17,183 nt of DNA, from positions 1 through 17,183 of the forward strand of contig CACZTC010000060.1 in NCBI GenBank assembly GCA_902784015.1, written 5' to 3'. Below are positions 1 to 5,654 of this stretch, one piece after another. The notes beneath the pieces are model-generated. The model saw nothing but the letters and a program-made list of their open reading frames with translations. It had not been told where the DNA came from and did not search any database. The DNA comes from an uncultured Erysipelotrichaceae bacterium (GTDB lineage: Bacteria > Bacillota_I > Bacilli_A > Erysipelotrichales > Erysipelotrichaceae). The position numbers were made by a program, and so were the translations under genes. Each line of letters opens with the position of its first letter. Positions within the stretch are counted from its first letter, which is position 1.

Positions 1-55
1 CCCACGAATGCTGGAGCCACAATCCAGAGTGTTAACCAACTTCACCACAGCCGCC
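1..55 (-). tRNA. tRNA-His (GTG), 3' end cut off by the window edge
   Basis: Read on the minus strand, the segment starts with the extra G typical of tRNA-His followed by GCGGCTG acceptor bases, a D arm with GGTTAA, and an anticodon stem CTGGA/TCCAG enclosing the loop TTGTGGC. The anticodon GTG is complementary to 18-20. The variable region and the start of the T stem (GTGGG) reach position 1; the T loop, 3' acceptor strand and any CCA lie outside the window. It has a well-formed promoter just upstream at 72-100 on the same strand. Confidence 0.93.
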
Positions 56-71
56 ATTTGTGTGCTAAAAG

Positions 72-100
72 ATAATATCATAAAGAAAGCTATTGTACAA
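72..100 (-). promoter_or_regulatory. Promoter of tRNA-His
   Basis: On the minus strand there is a -35 box TTGTAC (100-95), exactly 17 bp of spacer, and a -10 box TATTAT (77-72). Transcription would start about 10 bp before the tRNA 5' end at 55. The -35 lies in the palindrome TATTGTACAATA (91-102), whose other strand supplies a possible -10 for the divergent metallopeptidase gene. Confidence 0.7.
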
Positions 101-101
101 T
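96..101 (+). promoter_or_regulatory. Possible -10 box for a leaderless metallopeptidase mRNA
   Basis: TACAAT ends 7 nt before the ATG at 109, so a transcript would begin at or within a base or two of the A of ATG. No Shine-Dalgarno-like sequence precedes the ATG. No good -35 is visible at the right distance (TAATAT at 73-78), so this is a tentative call. Confidence 0.35.
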
Positions 102-108
102 AAAGAAT

Positions 109-801
109 ATGGAAGTATATGTTGCAGGAGAATTAAGAAAAGTTAATTTTATATATAAAAGAATTAAAAATATATATTTGAGTGTTAATGATGATGGTAG
201 TCTACAAATTAAATGTCATCGTTTAGTTGGCAAAGAATATATTTATGCTTTTATCAAAGAAAAGGAAAAATGGATAGCTAAACAAATAAATAAGCCTAAG
301 GCATCTTCTGTTGAACAATTAACGGGGGCTAGTGGTAATGAGGCCACATGGTTAGGTAAAAAATATAAAGTTAAATATATTGAAGCTAAAAGGAATTTTA
401 TAGCTTTTGAAGATGATTGTTTAGTTTATTATCTAAAAGATATAAATCAAGAAATAATAGATAAAACATTTTATAAATATGCTAAAAAACAATTAACATA
501 TATGATTCAAGAAAGAAGAATTGAATGGGATAATTTTATATGTTTAGCTAATGGCTTACCTTTACCAGAGATAAATATAAAATATACAACAAGTCAGTGG
601 GGAAGCTGTAATCCTTCTAAAAATAAAATAAGTATATCTACAAGGCTAATACATCATCCACCAGGCTGCTTGGATTATGTTTTATTACATGAATATGCTC
701 ATTTATTGATTTTAAATCATAGTAAAGATTTCTATGAAATCATCGCCAAATATATGCCTGATTATAAAAAATATACTAATATTTTAAAAAATCGCTTATA
801 A
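109..801 (+). CDS. YgjP-type (DUF45/SprT-like) zinc metallopeptidase
   Basis: A 230-residue protein of the YgjP-like metallopeptidase family (DUF45), predicted cytoplasmic because no signal peptide or membrane segment is seen. The C-terminal half carries the family hallmarks: WGSC at residues 164-167 and the zinc-binding HEYAH at 194-198, with a third histidine at 204 in the LNHS context, giving the HExxHxxxxxH pattern of gluzincin-like enzymes. The N-terminal ~80 residues are a basic beta-rich region, usual for the family, and the length is normal. The start at 109 fits family N-termini and no better start lies upstream; there is no ribosome site before it, so the mRNA may be leaderless. The family's physiological substrate is poorly known. 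Divergent from tRNA-His; no terminator follows immediately, so its transcript could run into the RNA-like region at 900-1070. Confidence 0.9.
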   Translation: MEVYVAGELRKVNFIYKRIKNIYLSVNDDGSLQIKCHRLVGKEYIYAFIKEKEKWIAKQINKPKASSVEQLTGASGNEATWLGKKYKVKYIEAKRNFIAFEDDCLVYYLKDINQEIIDKTFYKYAKKQLTYMIQERRIEWDNFICLANGLPLPEINIKYTTSQWGSCNPSKNKISISTRLIHHPPGCLDYVLLHEYAHLLILNHSKDFYEIIAKYMPDYKKYTNILKNRL

Positions 802-802
802 G

Positions 803-816
803 TGAAAATGTTTTCA
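803..816. promoter_or_regulatory. cre-like palindrome
   Basis: TGAAAATGTTTTCA has 6-bp inverted arms and differs from the usual CcpA operator consensus (TGWAANCGNTNWCA) at one core position, T for C. It lies just after the metallopeptidase stop codon and about 50 bp before the -35 at 867. Such AT-rich palindromes arise by chance in this genome, so a regulator is only suggested. Confidence 0.25.
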
Positions 817-866
817 AATCAAAGATAAAATATTCTTACTTATATCTTCTTAGATAATAATCGCTA

Positions 867-894
867 TTGAAGAATTATTAGAATCAGTTAAAAT
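867..894 (+). promoter_or_regulatory. Candidate promoter for the 900-1070 RNA / ankyrin-EF-G2 operon
   Basis: TTGAAG (867-872) and TAAAAT (889-894) are separated by 16 bp. Transcription would begin near 901, giving a transcript of about 170 nt if it stops at the terminator ending at 1070. I see no other convincing promoter before the ankyrin gene. Confidence 0.45.
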
Positions 895-899
895 ATAGG

Positions 900-1070
900 T
901 ACAAGGTTTTTACGAATAGATCGGAGTTGATAATAATGTTTCCCGTACAATTCGTTTTTGTTATAGATAGCACAACTAACAATTTGGAGGCTAAGCGTCT
1001 TTTTGGTGGGGTTGTGTGTAAAAAATTAATATATTAGAAGATGGATATATTTTGTATGTCCATCTTTTTT
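900..1070 (+). ncRNA. Candidate structured small RNA or attenuator leader, unassigned
   Basis: The gap between the metallopeptidase and the ankyrin gene has no plausible ORF but has the layout of an RNA gene: a promoter at 867-894, foldable sequence and a strong terminator. Pairings seen by eye: TTTTTAC (907-913) with GTAAAAA (1018-1024), closing the element; ACGAAT (912-917) with ATTCGT (950-955), which overlaps the first by two bases and may be trimmed or alternative; CACAAC (971-976) with GTTGTG (1011-1016); and a small internal hairpin AGGC (988-991) with GTCT (997-1000). The G-rich stretch at 986-1014 stands out in this AT-rich genome. It is not a T-box (no GGUGG-ACCGCG box) and does not look like one long 6S-type hairpin. 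I cannot name a family. It may be a free-standing RNA or a leader controlling the operon that starts 44 nt beyond the terminator. Confidence 0.4.
1039..1070 (+). terminator. Rho-independent terminator before the ankyrin gene
   Basis: AGATGGATAT (1039-1048) pairs with ATGTCCATCT (1056-1065): 10 bp with one T-G wobble around a 7-nt loop, followed by a run of six T. It ends transcription coming from 900 and/or from the metallopeptidase. The next ribosome site lies only 32 nt later. Confidence 0.85.
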
Positions 1071-1114
1071 ATCCAATAAGCTTAATAAATGATTTATAAA
1101 TGGAGGTAAGTATT

Positions 1115-1783
1115 ATGGATCAGTTAAATCAAGAATTCTTTGATGCAGCAGCACATGGTGATTTTGCGAAAATGTGTGCTCAAGTCTCAAAGGGGGCAGA
1201 CGTTAATGTCGCAAGTGGAGATGGCAGAACAGCTCTTATGAGAAGTGCCAAAAGAGGCTACGAGGACATAGTTCGTTACTTATTAGATAATGGAGCTGAT
1301 GCAAGAGCTAGAGACAAGAATAATAAAACAGCCTTAATGGGGGCAGCTAAAAAAGGTCATACCGAAATATGTAGAATGTTATTACATGCTGGAGCTGATG
1401 TTAACTCTCATGATAATAAAGGTAGAACAGCCTTAATGAGAGCCGCATTATTAGGCGAAGAAGAAGTAGTTGAATATTTAGTTAGTAAAGGGGCAGATGT
1501 TAATGCGGTAGATGAAGATGGTCGTACAGCATTAATGGAAGCAGTAACAGGCTATAAAACAGATGTCATTGACTTCTTAATGGCAAATGGCGCAAATGTA
1601 AATGCGCAAGATCATAAAGGTTGTACAGCTCTAATGAGAGCCGCTTATATTGGCTATCCAAGTTTAGTTAGTCAATTATTGAATCATGGCGCAGATAAAG
1701 AAATAAAAGATAATAATGCTAATCTCGCAATTCATTATGTACGTAAAGAATGCTTAGCAGATTTAAAGGATATATTAAAGTAA
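1115..1783 (+). CDS. Ankyrin-repeat protein
   Basis: A 222-residue soluble protein made almost entirely of ankyrin repeats. The phrase G-R/K/C-TALM recurs every 33 residues (near residues 38, 71, 104, 137 and 170), each followed by the helix pair and a GAD-VN beta-turn. That gives about five canonical repeats between a capping repeat at 4-35 and a degenerate C-terminal cap after 202. There is no signal peptide, so it acts in the cytoplasm, probably as a protein-binding scaffold; the partner cannot be read from sequence. The start is the ATG at 1115, because GGAGG at 1102-1106 sits 8 nt upstream; the in-frame ATG at 1100 overlaps that ribosome site and is unlikely. It is followed after 19 nt by the EF-G-like gene with its own site (AAGGGAG), so the two are probably cotranscribed. 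Confidence 0.92.
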   Translation: MDQLNQEFFDAAAHGDFAKMCAQVSKGADVNVASGDGRTALMRSAKRGYEDIVRYLLDNGADARARDKNNKTALMGAAKKGHTEICRMLLHAGADVNSHDNKGRTALMRAALLGEEEVVEYLVSKGADVNAVDEDGRTALMEAVTGYKTDVIDFLMANGANVNAQDHKGCTALMRAAYIGYPSLVSQLLNHGADKEIKDNNANLAIHYVRKECLADLKDILK

Positions 1784-1802
1784 TAAAAGGGAGTTAATAG
1801 AA

Positions 1803-3884
1803 ATGAAAGATTATTTAGCTAATGAAGTAAGGAATGTAGTAGTTTTAGGACATTCAGATGCAGGTAAGTCATCAGTAATTGAAGCCTGCTTATATTTTAA
1901 TAAACAAATAGATAAATTTGGTGCTGCTAGTGATGGCACGACAGCTTTAAACTTTGATCCTGAAGAAGGTAAAAGAGGTCTATCAGTATATTGTCATTTA
2001 GCACCATTAGAGTGGAAGAATTGTAAGATTAATTTCATCGATACTCCTGGTTACTTAGATTATGAAGGTGAAGAAGTTACAGGTTTAAATGTTGGTGATA
2101 ATGCTTTAATTGTTGTAAATGCTAAAGAAGGTGTAGAAGCAGGTACAGAAAGAGCTTGGAAAGAAGCAGTTAATCATCGTAAGCTTCCAACTATCTTCTT
2201 CATTAATAAGATGGATGATGAACATGCTAAATTTGAAAATGTATATGAAGAATTAAGAAATAAATTTGGCAAATCAGTTATTCCTTTTGAAATGCCAATT
2301 ATTAAAGATGGTAAACCAGTTGGTTCTGTAAATATTTTACGTAAAAAAGCTTGGTATTATGATAATCGTAAAGAAGCTCAAGAAGTACCAGAAGAATTAA
2401 AAGCACAAGTTGATGGCTATTATGATGAAATTACAGAAACAATAGCGATGGCTGATGATGAATTAATGGAAAAATTCTTCTCTGGTGAAGAATTTGATGA
2501 ACATGAAATAGCTAAAGGCTTAAGAATAGGCGTAAGAAGTGGAGATATTAGACCAGTATATTGTGGTAGCGCAATTGATCAAACAGGTATTGAAAGATTA
2601 TTAGATTTAATCACAGAATATTTCCCAAGCTATGCTGAAAAGGGTAGCGTTAAAGCCTTAGATAAGAATAATGCGGAAGTATCTTTAGAAACAAATGAAC
2701 AAGAAGCTTTATCTGCATTCATCTTCAAGACAATAGTTGATCCATTTGTAGGTAAGATATCTTATCTAAAGGTTATGTCAGGTGTATTAAATAGCGATAG
2801 CCAAGTAGTAAATGCGAATAAAGATACAACTGAAAAGATTAACCAAATCTTCGTAATTAATGGTAAATTCCAAATTGGTGTAGGTAAATTATTTACTGGT
2901 GATATTGGTGCTGTAGTTAAATTACAAGAAACAGAAACTAATGATACTTTATGTGATAAATCTAAAGTTGTTCATTATGAAGGTATTCAATATCCAGAGC
3001 CTATGTTAGGTTATGCAATTAAACCTAAATCAAAAGCCGATGAAGATAAATTAAGTGCTGGTATGAAAAATATCATGCAGGAAGATGGAACTGTTAAATT
3101 AGTTAATAATGTTGAAACACATGAACAAGTTCTTTATGGTTTAGGCGATCAACATATTGATTTAGTATTATCTAAATTAAAGAGTAAATATAAGGTTGAA
3201 GTTGATACAGCTCCTCCAACTGTTCAATATCGTGAAACTATTCGTGGCAAAGCAGATGCTCAAGGTCGCTTTAAGAAACAAAATGGTGGTGCCGGTCTAT
3301 TCGGTGAAGTATGGGTAAGATTTGAACCATGTGATAGCGAAGATATGGAATTCGCAGAAGAATTAAAAGGTGAAAACTTACCAAGAAACTTCGTACCTCC
3401 AGTAGAACAAGGCTTAAGAGAATGTATGGAACATGGTATTCTAGCAGGCTTTAAGGTGGTAGGTGTTAAAGCAACTGTATATGATGGTAAATATCATCCA
3501 GTTGATTCAAAAGAAGCAGCTTTCAAAGAAGCAGCTCGTTTATCATTCAATGCTGCTATGCCAGATGCAAAACCAGCCTTATTAGAACCTATCAGTAAAC
3601 TAACAATTATCGCCCCTGAAGAATATACAGGTACATTAATGGGTGATATTACTAAGCGTCGTGGCTTAATTCTAGATATGTCACTCAATGATGAAGGTGA
3701 TCAAGTTATTCATGCTGAAGCGCCAAGCGCAGAAATGTTGACATATGCCAACGAATTAAGAGCTATGACACAAGGTAGAGGTACCTATGTTATGAGCTTC
3801 GATAGATATCAACCAGCTCCTAATGAAGTGGCTGATAAAGTAATCGCTATAGCTAAACAAAAACAAGAAGAAGAAAGCAAGTAA
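1803..3884 (+). CDS. EF-G-like translational GTPase (EF-G2 type paralogue)
   Basis: A full-length 693-residue, five-domain EF-G homologue. The G domain shows the P-loop GHSDAGKS at 16-23, switch I RGLS at 58-61, G3 DTPGY at 80-84 and G4 NKMD at 135-138. Domain II begins near 303 and the domain III-V regions follow, including a GGAGLFGEV segment of domain IV. In standard EF-G the G3 box is DTPGH, whose His activates water for GTP hydrolysis; here it is Tyr, and switch I has Ser where RGIT normally has Thr. A Tyr in G3 is characteristic of the bacterial EF-G-like subfamily, whose role is not settled, so this is a paralogue rather than the housekeeping fusA. The start has AAGGGAG 9 nt upstream. 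It is the distal gene of an operon with the ankyrin protein and ends at a strong terminator. Confidence 0.9.
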   Translation: MKDYLANEVRNVVVLGHSDAGKSSVIEACLYFNKQIDKFGAASDGTTALNFDPEEGKRGLSVYCHLAPLEWKNCKINFIDTPGYLDYEGEEVTGLNVGDNALIVVNAKEGVEAGTERAWKEAVNHRKLPTIFFINKMDDEHAKFENVYEELRNKFGKSVIPFEMPIIKDGKPVGSVNILRKKAWYYDNRKEAQEVPEELKAQVDGYYDEITETIAMADDELMEKFFSGEEFDEHEIAKGLRIGVRSGDIRPVYCGSAIDQTGIERLLDLITEYFPSYAEKGSVKALDKNNAEVSLETNEQEALSAFIFKTIVDPFVGKISYLKVMSGVLNSDSQVVNANKDTTEKINQIFVINGKFQIGVGKLFTGDIGAVVKLQETETNDTLCDKSKVVHYEGIQYPEPMLGYAIKPKSKADEDKLSAGMKNIMQEDGTVKLVNNVETHEQVLYGLGDQHIDLVLSKLKSKYKVEVDTAPPTVQYRETIRGKADAQGRFKKQNGGAGLFGEVWVRFEPCDSEDMEFAEELKGENLPRNFVPPVEQGLRECMEHGILAGFKVVGVKATVYDGKYHPVDSKEAAFKEAARLSFNAAMPDAKPALLEPISKLTIIAPEEYTGTLMGDITKRRGLILDMSLNDEGDQVIHAEAPSAEMLTYANELRAMTQGRGTYVMSFDRYQPAPNEVADKVIAIAKQKQEEESK

Positions 3885-3894
3885 TATAACATAA

Positions 3895-3921
3895 GGCAAG
3901 GAACTTAGTTTCTTGCCTTTT
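3895..3921 (+). terminator. Terminator of the ankyrin/EF-G2 operon
   Basis: GGCAAGGAAC (3895-3904) pairs with GTTTCTTGCC (3908-3917), 10 bp with one G-T wobble, around a three-base TTA loop, followed by four T. It lies 10 nt after the EF-G-like stop codon. Confidence 0.85.
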
Positions 3922-3928
3922 AGGAAAT

Positions 3929-3950
3929 AAAAAAGGTACTTAATAGTACC
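3929..3950 (-). terminator. Terminator of tRNA-Leu
   Basis: On the minus strand GGTACT and AGTACC form a perfect 6-bp stem around a 4-base loop and are followed by six T. It starts 5 nt after the tRNA 3' end, and faces the operon terminator at 3895-3921 with only 7 bp between the two. Confidence 0.85.
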
Positions 3951-3955
3951 AAGTA

Positions 3956-4039
3956 TGCCCATGATCGGACTTGAACCGATACGCTGTTGCCAGCGGCAGA
4001 TTTTGAGTCTGCTGCGTCTGCCAATTTCGCCACACGGGC
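3956..4039 (-). tRNA. tRNA-Leu (CAA)
   Basis: On the minus strand the acceptor strands GCCCGTG and CATGGGC pair over 7 bp with one G-T wobble. The anticodon stem GCAGA/TCTGC holds the loop CTCAAAA with anticodon CAA (4005-4003). A long variable arm and a T arm with GGTTCGAACC follow, as expected of a class II tRNA of 84 nt. The discriminator base is A and CCA is not encoded (TAC follows), so CCA must be added by nucleotidyltransferase. Confidence 0.96.
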
Positions 4040-4053
4040 ATAAACGCTTTTAT

Positions 4054-4082
4054 ATTTTAGCCTAGTGTATATTTTTATGCAA
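4054..4082 (-). promoter_or_regulatory. Promoter of tRNA-Leu
   Basis: On the minus strand TTGCAT (4082-4077) and TAAAAT (4059-4054) are 17 bp apart, placing the transcript start a few bases before the tRNA 5' end at 4039. It lies in the short gap shared with the divergent carboxypeptidase gene. Confidence 0.65.
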
Positions 4083-4102
4083 ATACAAAAAAGAGGAAGA
4101 AA

Positions 4103-5602
4103 ATGACTAAAGAAGAAAGATTAAAAAAGATAGATGAATGGGAAGAAAAATGTAATGCTTATCATTTTGCGTTAGGTTTAATTGGGATAGATGCTAATGA
4201 TAAACCTCCAGTTGATGGAGCTAATACAAGAAATAGATATACTTCTGTTTTGGCAGGGGAAGCTTTTGAAGTAGAAAATGATAAAGAAATATATGAAATA
4301 TTAAAGGAATTAAATGAAGAAGACTTAGATGAAGTTAATCAAAGAAGAGTTTCTTTATTATTAAAAGAGATGGAAGCAATCCTATTAGTACCTAAAGATA
4401 AGTTTATAGAATATCGAGAAATATTAAATGAATCAATTAATGCTTGGTTGAAATATAAAAATGAAGCTGATTGGAAGAATTATGCACCATATTTAGATAG
4501 ATTAGTAAAAGCCCATAAAGAATTAACTAAATATCGCAATATAGAAGGTGATATATATGATGTTTTATTAGATGATAATCAAGAAGGTTGGAATCAAATA
4601 AAATATGATAATTTCTTTAATGAATTAAAAGAAGGTTTATTACCATTATTAAAAGAAATAAATGATAGTCCGCAAATTGATGATCATATCCTTCATGGGC
4701 ATTTTGATATTGATAATCAAAAAGCATTTATGAAAGACTTATTAAAGTATTTAGGAGTAAATGATTCATGGAGTAAGATAGGTGAATCTGAGCATCCTTT
4801 AACCTCAGGCTTATGTCGCAATGATATTAGATTTACTACAAAATATTATGAAGATGATATTAGTGCTGCAATATTAAGCACAATTCATGAAACAGGACAT
4901 GCTTATTTTGGGCATCAGATTGATGAGAAATATGAAAGTAATATCATAGGTCATTCAATTGGTGCTGCAACTCACGAATCACAGTCCAGATTTTGTGAGA
5001 ATCATTTAGGTCGCTCATTATCATTTTGGAAATATAATTATCCAATTCTACTAAAATACTTTCCTAATGAATTAGGTGGTATTGGACTTGAAGCTTTTTA
5101 TAAAGCTATATCTAAAGTTGAATGTAGTTTGGTAAGAATGCAGGCAGATGAAGTTACTTATCCATTTCATATCATGATTAGATATGAATTAGAAAAATTA
5201 TTATTCCATGACGAAATAGAAACATTAGATTTAGAAGAAGCTTGGAATCAGAAATATAAAGAATATTTAAATCTAGATGTTCCTAATGCGAAGGAAGGTA
5301 TACTTCAAGATATGCATTGGCCTTATGCATATTTTGGATATTTTCCAACATATGCCTTAGGTAGTGCATTTGCAGCTCAATTCTATAATCAGTTAAATAA
5401 AGAATATAATGTTGAAGAATTATTAGAGAACAATCAATATTCAACAGTCATGTCTTGGTTAAAAGATAATATTCATCATTATGCCAATATGAAAAGTGGT
5501 GATGAGATAATCAAAATAGTAACTAAAGAAGATTTTAATCCTCAATATTATATAGATTATTTAAGAAATAAATATCTAAGTATATATAAGAAAAACATAT
5601 AA
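4103..5602 (+). CDS. M32 family (Taq-type) zinc metallocarboxypeptidase
   Basis: A 499-residue enzyme of peptidase family M32, which removes C-terminal residues from peptides in the cytoplasm; length matches the family. Signature elements appear in the expected order: HPL at 231-233 (HPF in many members), DIRFTT at 241-246, the zinc site HETGH at 262-266 with E263 as catalytic base, and HESQSR at 291-296, which supplies the third metal ligand (E292). The N-terminal half is the helical, highly charged lid region. The start has AGAGGA (4092-4097) 5 nt upstream. I see no convincing promoter of its own in the 63 bp shared with tRNA-Leu and no terminator after it; the next gene has its own promoter at 5603-5632. 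Probably general peptide turnover. Confidence 0.94.
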   Translation: MTKEERLKKIDEWEEKCNAYHFALGLIGIDANDKPPVDGANTRNRYTSVLAGEAFEVENDKEIYEILKELNEEDLDEVNQRRVSLLLKEMEAILLVPKDKFIEYREILNESINAWLKYKNEADWKNYAPYLDRLVKAHKELTKYRNIEGDIYDVLLDDNQEGWNQIKYDNFFNELKEGLLPLLKEINDSPQIDDHILHGHFDIDNQKAFMKDLLKYLGVNDSWSKIGESEHPLTSGLCRNDIRFTTKYYEDDISAAILSTIHETGHAYFGHQIDEKYESNIIGHSIGAATHESQSRFCENHLGRSLSFWKYNYPILLKYFPNELGGIGLEAFYKAISKVECSLVRMQADEVTYPFHIMIRYELEKLLFHDEIETLDLEEAWNQKYKEYLNLDVPNAKEGILQDMHWPYAYFGYFPTYALGSAFAAQFYNQLNKEYNVEELLENNQYSTVMSWLKDNIHHYANMKSGDEIIKIVTKEDFNPQYYIDYLRNKYLSIYKKNI

Positions 5603-5632
5603 TTCACAAAAATATCTAAAAAACTCTATAAT
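5603..5632 (+). promoter_or_regulatory. Promoter of the acidic-tailed glycosidase-like gene
   Basis: TTCACA (5603-5608, one base from TTGACA) and a perfect TATAAT (5627-5632) are 18 bp apart. The -10 lies in a small dyad, CTCTA (5624-5628) with TAGAG (5635-5639), which could be an operator. The predicted start near 5639 leaves a leader of only about 16 nt that carries AAGGGG before the ATG at 5655. Confidence 0.7.
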
Positions 5633-5654
5633 ATTAGAGAGTAAGGGGAAAAGT

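Noticed and set aside
897..1020. Stop-free minus-strand reading frame across the RNA-like gap
   Set aside because: About 45 codons with no ATG and no ribosome site; more likely the antisense of a structured RNA than a gene.
900..1070. Assignment of the gap to T-box, 6S RNA or c-di-GMP/THF riboswitch
   Set aside because: The diagnostic conserved boxes of these families are not present, and there is no single long 6S-type hairpin.
1100..1117. Longer start for the ankyrin protein at 1100
   Set aside because: The ATG at 1100 overlaps the GGAGG ribosome site that is ideally placed for the ATG at 1115.
3494..3962. Minus-strand ORFs at 3494-3688 and 3756-3962
   Set aside because: Antisense to the EF-G-like gene; the second also spans both terminators and ends in the tRNA-Leu gene.
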